Counted from the stretch's first letter, positions 45,967 to 58,282 are shown. The stretch is DNA of 64,000 nucleotides from Enoplolaimus lenunculus (GCA_030248215.1 JASANG010001601.1:62001-126000), one strand, 5' to 3'. Translations and numbers: made by a program. The notes: generated from the letters alone by a model not told the origin.

Positions 45967-47801
45967 GACGTGCCAATCCTCTCAATACTCAGATTGGAGT
46001 GAGCACAATCGATTTCTGCAATATTTTCATAGCGAATAATAGTTTCCGATTTTTTTAATAAAATCATATTATATATTGTAAGATTTGTGAAGCTTTACTT
46101 AAGCAGTTAACATGTTGTCTTTAAATGTATTTTTAATCAATATAATAATATTTGTTTGGAAAACTCGTTAATACAGTTTGACGGTATTGTCGGTGCAATG
46201 GAAATATTTTCAGTTCATTGATTCGAATTTTAGTTGATGGTTTGTATACTTAAAGCCATTCTGGAACGTTAATTGACTGACCTACGTGCCTAAAATCTGC
46301 TAGTCCCAGAGCACATCGTGAACCGTAACTCTGTAGCTAAAAACTCAAGTATGAGTCTAGTAACGGATCCACCCAGAGGAGTAACGCAAAATCAAAAAAT
46401 TACATTTTGTTTATGCTAAAATTGTGTCTGGATGCTCACTCGCGTCGCTCGAAAATTTTTTAATCCTTCCCTATTTCACCTCAGAAATTTATACAGACTT
46501 TCAAATAACCCGCCACCACCTATGATATCAGACTTATTCTCGCTATTTTAGTATACGGGTACCGAAGGTATGTAGCCGATGGAAGGGAACAAAAATCGAC
46601 CCACGCAAATCTTTCCGGGTAGAAACAACGACCTAGGCACCCCGGCAGATTTTTCCACAGGAAAAAATCTAACAAGGTAAAAATCGACCCCCGGGGCGGC
46701 ACATACAATGGTACAACAAAATGCAATTTCTATTTGAAAAGTATACAACTTGGAACCGTGATATAAAATTTTCTATTCACTATTTTACATATGCAAATTT
46801 TTCTAAACTTCAAAACGAGTAGGGTCGGTCAACCGTGGTTCCCAACCTGGACTGCTGCAAATGGCACTGGCACGTAACGTTTCGTGTCTTACTATACAAT
46901 TGTTATCGCACCCAACTTACAATCATTCGGCTCGAGCATATCTGGGAAACTTTGAAAGTCAGCAAGGCGGACAGATAAAACTATTTTCCCAGATTTAGAA
47001 AAGTTTAAATACTACTAAACTGTAAACTATTATAGGCGTACAACACCATTTCCGTTGTATATTATAATACGTCGCAAAAAATGAACACAGTATGCAGCAT
47101 GCGAATCGAGAAATTTCCGATAGGAGACGGGCTGGCAAAAGTTATGAACCTCAATTGTGACTGTACGCTATATTATGTGAAAATTTTGTGAGTGGCAAAA
47201 ATTGTAAGGTGACCGTACCAGTTTATCGCAATAAATTTCCTGACTGGAGCGGACACTCTCCGCTGTGGATCCGCTAGTTACAGTATGTTTACACAATTGA
47301 AGTTTTTTAATTACAGTCGTGTTGCAGTATATAATTTGTTTGTCGTACACATTTTCACTAAAAAGTTTACGAAATTGTTTGATTTTAGCATAAAATTTGC
47401 CCTTATCGTTGACGCTGTGGTTTAGGCCAGATTTTAGCGTTTGAATGAGGTTTAAACTTAGCAATTTTTGTTGGGTTCAGCCTTTTAGGCTATGAATCAG
47501 ACTTCGCCTAGCCGTCGGCCTACGTGTAGGCTTAGGTTTATACTTGCGCGCGAACTGTACACGAAAATATATTTTTGCAAATCAATTTAATTGTCAAGTA
47601 ATACGCATTCCAAATGCTATTTGGAAAGGCTGCGGCTGATGCAACGTCTTTAAGTATCTTGAATTTTGCACGCCTCTGTGTTTGCCCAAAAATGGGTCGA
47701 TTTTGAAAATTCTTGTAAATTTGCGCTTCTCATGACTTTGGATGGCCATTTCAATGTTCAATTTTAAATTTTTAATTCTATTCGTCACAGTTTCGGTATT
47801 C
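45967..47801. other. intergenic, no gene seen
   Basis: It holds a GC-richer patch at 46550-46750 with several GGTAAAAATCGACCC-like words, a relative of the GGATCC-ended element (47105-47279, ending GTGGATCCGCTAGTT) and a short TTAGGC run at 47500-47540. The remainder is featureless AT-rich sequence. Confidence 0.4.
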
Positions 47802-47884
47802 ATGAGCGCTCAAGGGGTTCAAGCCTTCGCCAGGAAAGTCAGAGACACCGCGGATTGGAGCCGGAGCGTCAAGGGACTCGTGAC
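47802..47884 (+). CDS. possible alternative first exon of the GNAT gene
   Basis: ATG opens 27 codons plus two bases (MSAQGVQAFARKVRDTADWS and SVKGLVT) up to a GTGAGT donor. The exon is more GC-rich than its surroundings. Its outgoing phase is the same as that of 49961-50079, so both could join the exon at 50613. It may also belong to another gene. Confidence 0.4.
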
Positions 47885-48629
47885 GTGAGTTTTTTAAATA
47901 AGTTTTGACTGGAGAGAAATATATTTTTGAAACATATTTTTAATGAAACAATGATTGGGGGCCCGCCCGACAAATCCGCCCTTGGGCCAGGTTAAGTTAT
48001 AATCCGCGCAGCTAGCTGACTTTCTGAGTGCCCACCCCCCATTCAACGGGCGTATCCGTGCCTATCAGACCCCGGACAAACCAGTGTGAGAGGTATACAA
48101 ACATACAAATCCATAAATAAAACAACTATTTTGCTGGCCCAGAGCACTTGTGGATCCAAGGGGTGGCCATCCCGGACTTAAACCCCCCTCTCCCAACAGG
48201 AATCGCAAACAATATTTTATATACAGCATACGCAGTAAAATGGCGTTGAGAGCATCGTTCGTTTTTTCCATGATTATATTTCGCCTCTCATTCAGAAATG
48301 TCTGTTCTGGAAATGCTATTAACTTAAAGCAGAAACCTAATCTAGTGTTAATTTCAGCTTTTGCCTTGATATATGTTTGAATTAAGCGATATATTTCACT
48401 GTTTACAATCCCTATATCAAACTATATACCACTATCTAATTTTTCTAAATAGTCTGAGTTTTTTTGCTGGTTTGTTTTTCGTATAAAAACCGATAAAACA
48501 TTATTTACACGTATTATTTAAATGTTCATGCGGCAGAACTGAGAGCCAAAACGACCGAAAACATTTTACCGGTTCCAAATATAAACAAAGCAGGATTTTA
48601 AATGCCGCGGTATGGATCGCCAGGATCCA

Positions 48630-48800
48630 GCCAAAGCCCGTAACCAAAGTTGAGCCAGAGGGACTCAGCCCATGGAAGAATTTTGCCCCCCCTCACCAGA
48701 AACATTTCTACCTTGCTTGTAAGTCATCGAACACCCCTGTATATCCGTATTGATATTTTTAACCCCCGTAGCAAGGTGAGCTGACTACAGGTCTGATCCA
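48630..48800. repeat. dispersed repeat shared with 14410-14590
   Basis: TACCTTGCTTGTAAGTCATC and GTAGCAAGGTGAGCTGACTA keep the order seen at 14410-14590, with CCAGAGGGACTCAGCCC at its start. Confidence 0.55.
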
Positions 48801-49960
48801 ACCGCATCCGCAATTCTAAAGGTGATTTAAACAATGAGACGTGAGATTTCAGACTTGGGCTTAATTTGAGGCTCAGGCTTAAGCGTAGTCTTACAATGTC
48901 CAAGAGCCAAAAGGTTTGCGACAGCACGGCTAGAATATATTTTACTGGTCTGGTATGTAATCATTTTCAACAATATCAAATCGATTAATGATATTTCGAA
49001 TTTGAAGAGTTAAAATATGCGTCAAACTCTCCCAGACACTGCAGTGGGTATACACCAGGGTGTGACACCGTTTGGCGTACCTATTAGCCTGTGAATTTGC
49101 AAAATATTATTATTTCCCTTTGCCCAGATTTGTTGCAAATGTCACAAAAGTGCAAAAAAAAATTCTCGTTCAAATGAACCAGCAACAAACGGGTTCAAAA
49201 TTGTGATTTTAAAATCTCGCGAAGAAATATGGTTTTGTTTTGAATAAATATTTTTGAAATGGTTTTGATTACACGGCGAAGTAAGGCGGTTTAAATGGCT
49301 ATGGGTGTCTGACCTCCAGGGATTTTGACCCTTGTTTTTTGGAAAAGATTAATGTGCGGTCGTTAGTAGAGAGCTGATTAATTTTTTAACAAAGCAAATG
49401 TCTCTCGTTTTTGGTGCAATTTAATATTGTAGTGTTTTTTGAGGAAACCATCAAAATAAGGAACTTCAATTTGGTCAGGGATAGCAAAACTCGTGGCTCT
49501 AAGATCAGGCTTTTAATCAGATTAGATGTTATTATTAGCCTTGGCCGGTAAATTTAATGCTAAGATTGATCTGGTTTGACGGAGCGTTCAGGTCGCTTTT
49601 TCCATGTAAGTCTGGCATAAGGTTAGGCACAGGTTTAGGCTATGGCAAAGACATTAATGTTTTAGGCGTAGGCTTAGGCAAGCGGGTTACGAAACCTACG
49701 CGGTAGTCTAACCGTGAGCCTATTTGGGGAAAGTGCATAAGCTCCGGCTTTGAAGTGACTTTAATCCTTGCACTGTTGTACTTTACGGTACGAATTGCTG
49801 TGCGTAATATATGCCGGATGATACGTGTATGATAGCTTGCATTCTAAATTGTTGAATAGTGTTTGTATTTCTTGTCAATCGTATTTTTAAACTACCAACC
49901 ACTTAAACTCGTTTTAAATTTTCAGTTGTGAAATATTTTGTTTTAAACAATGCCTTAAAA

Positions 49961-52900
49961 ATGGCCACCAATTTAACTCAACTCAGCCGGGTAATTTCAA
50001 AATCAGTACCATCGTTGAGCAAATGTTCAAATTTAACAATTAGCAGCGGGTCCGTTTCGGCTCAGAAACACGCGATTGAGTAAGTTTAAGCTAAAATTTT
50101 TTTATTATTTGTATTACTTTAAGCACGTTACAGTTGATTCGATTGCTAAAATTTCTGTCCGCATTCCAAATCTGTGCAGTACTAATCGCAAATTTAGTAA
50201 AAATTTGGCCCTTGTTCTTCAATCTTTCACTTCCGCAGTTACGTGTAGGCTTACAGCTGGGCTTAAGCTTAAGAAGTAACTTTATTATGTCTAAGATTAA
50301 CCTTTTTACCTTAGAAATATGGTGAAAGCGTACAAGATTATAAGCGTGTTCTGTCAGATAGTTCATCGGCTGTAGAAACGCTAAATTTAATACATCATCG
50401 GTTTTGTTTCTTTAACAGTCCATAACTTTTCTATTAGCTAAAGTAAGAACTTACTAGCTATGTCATATGTGGCCTTAAAATTAAGGCGTCAAAAAATTTT
50501 GGTCTCGCTCGCTACGCTCTCATTTGTGCTTTGTCTATGATTGCGATTATGCCGTCAGAGCTTAAAACTGTGGCTTCGCCTCTGACTACAAATCAAAATA
50601 ATTTATTTTTAGCCAATCATGCAAACATTCGGACCCTCCTCCGAATTTCAACGAAGATGCATCGGTTGTTCAGTTTCCATTGTCAGAGCGGATTCAATTT
50701 AAGCCGTTGGACAGAAAGCATGTCTGCGCAGTTCTGGATTTATTCCTTGGGCCATATTTGGACACGGCGCCGCTCAACCGAGCTATTGGAATAAAGGTGT
50801 GTAATCCACAATACACCAAGATAGTCTGGTTAAGAATGAGTTTATTCGTAAGCCTATGGCTGCCTAAGCCTAAACCAAAGCGTAAGAATGAGTTTTTTCA
50901 TAAGCCTAAGCCTAAGCGTAAGCCTAAGCCAAACAAAAAATTAGTCTACAGCTTAAGCTTACTCTATTCTAGTCCCATGGAAAAACGGTCCGCCTCTGAT
51001 GTTTATATGGGTCAGGTTTTATTAGCTGACAGTTGAATTTTGTTTCGTCACAAGATTCAAGTGTACCCATTGTAACGATATGTCCCTGCCTACTGTAGTG
51101 TCCCGAATAAGAAGGTGGTAGCAAGTAAAATGGAATGGTTTCTATTTTGAGTCCTAATCAATGGGAGTCGGTATCCCTAATTGGTGTGCGTTCGCAAATA
51201 GTGTAGGTATATAATGTGCAATAGACGTACATATGCTAACTCGTGATAAGTACAAGTTATTTAACTAAATCATCCATGAAAACTTGTGTATTCTTTACTC
51301 TCTAGAAAACAGCGTTTCGATTCTTTTCATCCTTGGATCGGAAGAATTTTTCAAAATCTAATTTATAAAATTTTAAATGTTACACTAAACTGAAAGGAAG
51401 GTTCTATACAGTGGTAAACGCTAACTGATAAACAAATGAAATAATTCTTGAAATACTTCGTTTCAAAATCGTATTAATTTCTATTTGATTTGATGGCAAT
51501 TGCGGCCAATGTAACGAACAGGGGCGGAACAGTATTATAAGCATATTCCTAAGCCTAAGCCTAAACCTATGTCTAAGCGTAATAATGAGCACATCCTTAA
51601 GCCTAAGCCTAGGCCAAGCAAAAACAGTTAGTCTAAAGCTTACCCTATTCTAGTCACAGAGAAAAATTTTCCGCCCCTGATCTTTGCATGGGCCGCAATC
51701 GCTGTGCTTGTATACTTTAGTCGTCCCATGCAAAGATCTTTGGCGAAACTGTTAACTCAGGGACTTCAATAGGGCAAGCTTTCGCTTTAGACTACTTTTT
51801 TTGCTTAGGCTTAATATACTTATGCTCAGGCTTAGGAATAAGCTCATTCTTACGCTTAGGCGTAGGCTTACACTTACGTATACGGTCATTCTTACACATG
51901 GGCTAAGACTTATATACATTGGCACTTGTGTCTAACTCGCAAAATTTATTTCACGTAATTTTTCCTGTTTTGTGTAAGCGATGCTTCTTATACTCTGTAA
52001 GTCAGAAAACACAATCTCATGACAAATGCAATAACAGGGGCGTATACAAGGAAGGTGATAAAGTGGTATACCCCCCCCCCCCCGAAATCGCAGTAGAAAC
52101 GAAAACTAACACTTTTTTTATTGTGAAAACTTTTCTCGTTCGCTATGCTCGCTCGCAAAAAAACTTTACATGAGATGATACTGTTCTGAAAATAATTCCT
52201 GGCAACGCTCCTGTTATTCAAGTATACCGGTTCAGAAACTACTGATTATTTGATTCGGTACGAATCGCTGCGTATGGTAGACTTTAGTTTAACCCCTTCA
52301 CTCATAGAGTATACTATGAGCATCTAAATACAATAATGTGCGAGCAATACACACACTATGAGCAGTGTTAAATAATGGTAACGTATATGCGCAGTGGAAA
52401 ATATCCACAAGACGTGACAGCCCCGTCGGGCTCGACCGTCATGCTCCTATAGCTCAGTGATCATCGTAAACGCCTCCCACTCGTGAGACTGGGGATCCAA
52501 TCTTACCTGGAAATTACATCTCATATCAAATTGAAAATATTCATGTGAGAAAGGGTTAATGAAAAAATTCATACTTAGTATCTCTAACCGATGAAAAATT
52601 ATTTTATAGGATTTTTTATGTTTCAGGCCGATGAGGCTGAACGACCATACGGCGAAAAACTCGAAAGTTCAGCGGAAGACGGTGGTTCGTTTGTTGCTGT
52701 CGACGCTGAGGAGATCAAGTTGTTGGAGTTATTGTTAACGAAAAATTGATGGTATGTTTTTTAAAATAGTTAAACAAAATGTTGTGTCTTCGTTAATAGA
52801 AACGTTCCAAGCTTTTTCTGTATAGAGTATACTGTGAACAACTACAGCGCAAATGCTGTTACGTGATGAGCCTCATTGGTTATAATTAAATTCGCTTACG

Positions 52901-55900
52901 GCCTATGGCGCCGAATTTCTTGGGTCAGGAGCACGCCCGTAGTGGTCTCAAAACGCAGGCGCCAGCAGAACCATTTTACGATGGGCATACGGTTAATTTC
53001 ACAAGACTTACAAACGGTTTAATACATTACAGGGGGAGGGGGCGAAATTTATTCAGGGGGATGAGCCCAAAGGTCCTCATCTCTGGCTACGGGCCCGCAC
53101 AGGGGTGAAGGTATCGTGCTTGTAATTATGTTGTGCCACCCAAAAAACTTTCGGTGTGCTTGATTAGCGGTCAATAATTTACTACAGAAAGGCCGATTCC
53201 GTTACACAAACAAGCGATCCCGCAATTTGTCAACGATTGACGAATTTTTACGAACAGTTGAAGGCGATCCATTCGCGCAGCTTCCACACTCAAACTCGAT
53301 ATTCAAAATTCACGACGCTGTCGTGAAACAAGAATATCAGAACAACGGTACGTGGTGGTCGTGGTACAGAGGCGACTAGTTGCAACTGCTATTTTATAGC
53401 TCCTATTAATATATTAAAGCTGGAATGCCCCACATGCGTATTTTGGGCAACTTTCCAGCATTTATGTTTACAATATTTTCTTGGAACAGAAACGTGATTG
53501 TTCTGTGAAAACAAAACTTTGCATGCAGATTGTTCTTTATTAGCTAACTTTGATCATTGCGCAAAACCGGATGACTAGTTATATATTAAGAATGTGGCAG
53601 CTGTTGCCGACATAGCGAAATTTTGCGAAAACTACATACGTTAACACCATAAATTTCAATATATCAAACAGTGCCAATTATTTTATTATACGAATCCAAC
53701 GACGTGCTATATATTAACCAAAGAACCACTGGCCGATGCAATGGCTCCATCAAACTTATGCCGTCCAACAGACGTGAAAACGAATATTTTGCATTAGGTT
53801 TAGCACTGAAATGTCGTTCGGTTCCTCGCTCGCTTCGCAAGCGTGTTTTTTCTGTTAATAAATTAAACGCAGTACTGTTTTCGAAATTTTTGAGTCCGCC
53901 ACTAGAAAATTAACAATTTCCACGAGGACTAAATTTTGTTATAACAGAGAAATTTTACCACAATATACATGTTTGCGGCGGTAAATCCGGATGAGTCGCC
54001 GTGTCTGCTTGCCTGCTTGTCTACTGCAACGGGTTGGGGCCGGGCCAACAGTTGTGGTTGCCGGCCGCTTGGCTTATCGGTGGTCAGGTTCTCTTATGGG
54101 TTTTTAATTTTCACATTTGGTGCGATACTTTAACAGCTGTTTAAAACAACAATATCCTTTGTGGGTACCGAGTAACAATTCATATCGCACATTCGTCAAA
54201 ACGACAGAGCTGATCTGTGGATGGCGTCTGGCATCACCTTTGAGTCCGCGTCTCTCAATAGGGTTTTTGGAAATTTATACTGCTGTGAGTACACGAATTT
54301 AGTATGTTTACGCCTGAAACGGTTAATGTTCAACCGGTAAATTTTGTTCAATTGAAATGAGCAATGAAAAACTCAAATTATTTTGTATTTTAAGTTGATT
54401 TTTAAAATTTTAAGCAACATTTATCAGTATTCCGCTGATACTTTTTTGTCCTGACTGGCTCTGGACGGTTCCGGACTGAACAGCAGTAGTCCGTGAACCG
54501 GACCGCTGACAAAATCCGGACCAATTCGATACGGTCCGGATTCGATTGGTTTGAAACATTACTATGTGATGTAATTTTTAGGAATCGCAAGCAAACTAAT
54601 GGACATGGCGATGGCTGAAGCGAAAACCGAAAACTGTGATTACGTCATGGGTACCGCAACGTCGCCTTTGGTTCAGCAACTACTCAACGAAAAGTTGGAT
54701 TTTGTGCCTATCAGGTTCGTATTATTCAATAATAAACGGGTCAATTTGTTGCACACCATTTGGCAACGCCAGACAGCATACAGGAGTGCAAAGCCCTTTT
54801 AAAATTGCTAACGATGTCGTGCGTATTTTCTGTTATCGTTGATCTGGTTTGCAAACCCTGTGGCGTTCATGGACGGACGGTGCGGGCGATAATGCGGATA
54901 TATTCCGCCTTTGGATAGAGCGGATATATTCCGCCTTTGGATAGAGTGAATATATTCCGCCGTTGAAATGGCAACTGCGTAAACCAAGGGTTTATGACAC
55001 AACGTTAGTTGGTTTCGCTTAAACACCGTTTCTTGCTTCACGCTCGGTCCGCTTGCGAGATTTTTCATCACTGTTTGATGAATTTTAACGTAAAATCGTT
55101 TAAATCGTTCTTAATTTACAGAATTGCCAAACGTTGATTTGTTTTTTATCAATAGTTTTTTGTAAACATTTTAAACTATAATAATTTTATAGCAAAATGT
55201 CGAAATTACTGATTATTGTCAATTTTTAAGCAAAAATTGGACCACCACAATATTTTTGACTGAATTTTTTCAATATTATTTAACACAACTTTGTGACAAG
55301 TATATAAACGTGAATAATCGACATTTTTTAATTGCCTGATTTAATGAAACTATTGCTTCTTAGACTGGTTTGTATACGAGTATTCAAAATGTTTGCTAAT
55401 TAGTAACTCACCACCGTTATATATTGTAACTTCCGTTGAAAATTTTTAGATCTGCCATAAATGAGAAATTTTGTGATAAAAATTTATTTATCCACGCGTT
55501 TAAAAGTTGTTCACGGTCCATCCCTGGTGATACCTTTTGGCCTCCCCAACTTGCTGGCCTGATTAAAGTACTGTACCAAAGTACTCTGCAAATTGCAATG
55601 AGTTGATTAATCAAATCAGCTGGCGAATCAGTTCTTTCTGAGTTTATATCAGTAAACATTAACACACTCTGATTTTAATTAATTCCGGGTGAGTTAATTA
55701 ACTCGAAACGAGCTGACTTAACTCACAATTCTAATTTACCGACTTTTTAAACACAAAAAGTTGACAAATAGTCAGCAGCGTAGCCAAGATTTTCGAAAAG
55801 ACGAAATTTCATTCTATTACAGTTTAGAAGAGATCAGTTTTTTCGTTCTCTTCGGAAACAATTTCTAAAAATGCTACACAAATCTCTCGACGGGGCATAG

Positions 55901-56239
55901 CTTGATTGTTAACACCGCGTAGCTACGCTCTTATGAAGATGCTAGTTTATTTTGAGTAAATTAATGAAAACTGCAATTATAAATATTTAAGTTATTATAG
56001 TAATTAGATTTAAATAATTATGAATATTCAAGTTATTAAAGTAATTTGATTAAAGAATTATGAATATTTTAGTTATTATAGTAATTTGATTAAATTAATG
56101 TATAAATTTTAGGTCATGCTCGACAAGCCAATATACAGATGAAGAAACACAAGAGCGACCGTTTGAATGCATAGCGCATTCATCGCCGTTAGTTGTATTT
56201 ATGGCGCGGAACTTGGTGGAACAAAGTGAAATATATTGA
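49961..56239 (+). CDS. GNAT-family N-acetyltransferase (possibly decaying)
   Basis: Acetyl-CoA-dependent N-acetyltransferase of the GNAT fold, nearest in layout to the arylalkylamine-NAT-like proteins of nematodes and insects; substrate unknown. Exons: 49961-50079, 50613-50796, 52627-52751, 53188-53347, probably 54262-54284, then 54582-54714 and 56113-56239. Landmarks: FKPLDRKHVCAVLDLFLGP and PLNRAIGIK at the N-terminal side, SFVAVDA, VVGVIVNEKLM, FLEIYTA, the CoA-binding helix start GIASKLMDMAMAEA, and a C-terminal VVFMARNLV before TGA. Two faults: in exon 52627-52751 the reading shifts by one base between SFVAVDA and VVGVIVN, and the Arg-rich half of the RxxGxA loop expected before GIASKL is not found; the flanking exons do not join in phase there. 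Either the copy is a young pseudogene, a small exon was missed, or the assembly has errors. Confidence 0.8.
50820..51012 (-). mobile_element. TTAGGC-type MITE, type A, reverse
   Basis: The interior CATAAGCCTAAGCCTAAGCG and the right arm CCATGGAAAAACGGTCCGCC then GATGTTTATATGGGTC are clear; the left end is worn. It lies in the GNAT intron after exon 50796. Confidence 0.7.
51504..51694 (-). mobile_element. TTAGGC-type MITE, type A, well preserved
   Basis: GGCCAATGTAACGAACAGGG at the left and CCCTGATCTTTGCATGGGCC at the right. Flanks GCAATTGC and GCAATCGC match at 7 of 8. Interior CCTAAGCCTAAGCC. In the same GNAT intron. Confidence 0.9.
51723..51923 (+). mobile_element. TTAGGC-type MITE, type A, opposite orientation to its neighbour
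   Basis: GTCCCATGCAAAGATCTTTG at the left and ATATACATTGGC at the right; the interior has GCTTAGGCGTAGGC. It lies 28 bp from the preceding copy, the two forming a divergent pair. Confidence 0.7.
52293..52555 (+). mobile_element. piggyBac-like MITE with tRNA-like core, subfamily 2, intact (263 bp)
   Basis: TTAA at 52289-52292 and 52556-52559. It starts CCCCTTCACTCATAGAGTAT, with the palindrome CTCATAGAGTATACTATGAG, and ends ATTCATGTGAGAAAGGG. The core has ATAGCTCAGTGATCATCG, CGCCTCCCAC and a B-box relic GGGGATCCAATC. It is intronic in the GNAT gene, about 70 bp before exon 52627. Confidence 0.88.
53413..53465 (-). repeat. dispersed repeat, inverted partner of 30955-31010
   Basis: TATTAAAGCTGGAATGCCCC then ACATGCGTATTTTGGGCAAC is the complement of the sequence at 30955-31010. 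Confidence 0.75.
54893..54962. repeat. 27-bp tandem repeat, about 2.5 units
   Basis: The unit GCGGATATATTCCGCCTTTG plus GATAGAG is repeated. Each unit is itself partly palindromic (GCGGATATATTCCGC). Confidence 0.85.
55580..55735. repeat. relic of a GAGTT-rich MITE (as 3732-3982)
   Basis: TTGCAATGAGTTGATTAATC and GAGTTAATTAACTCGAAACG, then GAGCTGACTTAACTCACAAT, follow the order of 3732-3982. The terminal CACTGTA is lost. Confidence 0.6.
55970..56097. repeat. about 45-bp AT-rich tandem repeat, three units
   Basis: Units containing AATTATGAATATT and AGTTATTATAGTAATTTGAT are repeated three times, ending about 15 bp before the acceptor of the last GNAT exon. Confidence 0.75.
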
Positions 56240-57621
56240 TTCCATGCGTGCAAATGTTCTGACTGATAGTTGCTATTCGTATTAATACTGCACGCTTAAT
56301 ACAATAAATTCTTTGTTGTGCAACACAGTGTAACGAGGATTTCATTTTGAATGGGTATAACTGTAGCGAAACAGTTTGCTCATTAGAGCGCAGCGCCGGA
56401 CGCCTATGGACATGTTCGATCTCTTGGCCTAAAATATTCCGATTCATTAAAAGAATTCTATGTTAGTGAAATTTTTTCTTGCTCCCATAGATCAATTGTA
56501 GCACTGCAACTGTAAGTTTTGGTTACGTGGCTGCGATCGTAGGGAGCAAGAGATAATGTTTAATAGGTATGTATAGAGCTAGGTGAATAATAGAAAATTT
56601 TGGTGGGATGTATTTTTATATTGGTTAAACAACAGCATACACAACAGAGCCAACGGTGATATCGAGTGGTATGTACTCCTCAAAAAAATTCTGCCGCAAA
56701 AGTTCTCTTGTACATGGATTAATTGAATTATTATTTTGTCAAGCGTATGTGTAAATTTTTGAAATCAAAATTCTGTTTTTTAAATAAAAAATGTCCAAAA
56801 CGGCCAAGGTCTCGTCGCGTTGAGAGTTTCGAAATATTAGAACAACGGTACAAAGTTTACTGTTGAAAAAAGATTGATTGAGTGCTCGAATTTAGTATGA
56901 GGGTTGTTTGTTTGTTTAATTCAATTCAACATTTTGGTTTGTCGCTTGTCACTGAAAATTAAGTAGGATCACCTAAGAATTGATCAACGGTGTGGTGTTT
57001 TTAAAATACTTACAAAGATTTTTGCTCTTTTGATGCAATAGTATATGTAAATAACAAGTTTTGTAGTTTCAGTCGGAAAAATCGAATTAAGTCATGTCTC
57101 CAATTTCTCATCTAACGACGAAAAGTAATCGGGCATAAAGATAATATCCTTAATCAATGGATTTTATTTTCGCAAAAAGAAACTTGAAGTTGGTAAATTA
57201 TTATCAGCTAACCATTCGAGTTTAGAAAATCGACAGCAAAGAGAAATTGGAAAAGTTTTCAATTTCAATTTTCCACTGCTACCGTTTTTTCAAACTGAAA
57301 AAGGGCGTTTTTGATTTCCACAAACCGGGCGCAGATTAAAGTGGATGACGCATTACTATTTATGGGTACGAGAAACGAGTTTGAATGAATTACGACCAAT
57401 GGCTATTAGATTGTCTATAAGTTCAACTGTTTCAAAACAATAGATTGTGAAGTTAGGATATATTTTGGCTAAAGCCAGGCTAGTAGCTAGCTTCGTCAAA
57501 TACTGCACGTCTACGTTAAGGCATATCATACTTTTTACTAATCATCTGTTACCTCGCTTCATCGACGAGTAGCAGCCTTCATATTTTATAAAATGTTTTA
57601 GATTCCTTTGTAGAATACTTT
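56240..57621. other. intergenic, nothing recognised
   Basis: AT-rich sequence between the GNAT gene and the next TTAGGC-type MITE. No exon, RNA gene or repeat family was recognised. Confidence 0.5.
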
Positions 57622-57755
57622 GGTATCTGTATAGAATAGAGCCGTAACACAAGTATAAGTATATTCCTAAACCTAAGCCTAAGCAAAAAATAGTCAAAAG
57701 CTGAAGCTCATTCTATCGCAGGGTCGCAAAAAATGTTGCGACCCTAATCGTTGGG
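57622..57755 (-). mobile_element. TTAGGC-type MITE, type A, shortened
   Basis: GGTATCTGTATAGAATAGAG at the left and GACCCTAATCGTTGGGC at the right; interior CCTAAACCTAAGCCTAAGC. Flanks near GAATACTTT and GAATACGTT suggest a target duplication. Confidence 0.7.
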
Positions 57756-58128
57756 CGAATACGTTGAAATTATTTATGACTTTTTTATTTTTTTACATAT
57801 CAGCAGTTTTTGGCGTTCCAAAATACCAAATAATCGAACGTGTGAACTGCAATTGAAACTAATTTCATCGCGGTTACTGTTGCCGTTAGCACTTAGTTTT
57901 TACAACGATGGCACAGATTTGCTTGCGACGTCCACGTTCTAAAGGCAACAATAGGCAATAATCCATGAGTGTCTAGAGAAAGTTCAGAAGACGGGCAAAG
58001 AACTCTTTATAGGCTGGACGCCAAAATGAATTTTTTTACTTAAATTTTGGTTGTTTTTATTCATAATTATTTACGCTGATTTAAAACTTAAAAATTTATT
58101 TTTAAAACAGATATAATTTTCATTTTTC

Positions 58129-58261
58129 GGCCCGTGTAACTATCGTAGACGGAACATTTTTCTGTGGGGCATCAGTAGAATAAGTTTATGTTTTGGCAAT
58201 TTTTTGCTTAGGCTTAAGGTATAAGCTCATTTTTACGTTTAGGCTTAGGTTTAGGCTGGCC
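58129..58261 (+). mobile_element. TTAGGC-type MITE, type A, right end shortened
   Basis: GGCCCGTGTAACTATCGTAG at the left; the interior TTTAGGCTTAGGTTTAGG runs straight into a terminal GGCC, so most of the right arm is missing. Confidence 0.65.
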
Positions 58262-58282
58262 AATTATTTTTAAATCGTACTC

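Noticed and set aside
46550-46750. MITE bounded by GTATAC
   Set aside because: The inverted ends are only about 6 bp and no second copy was seen in the window.
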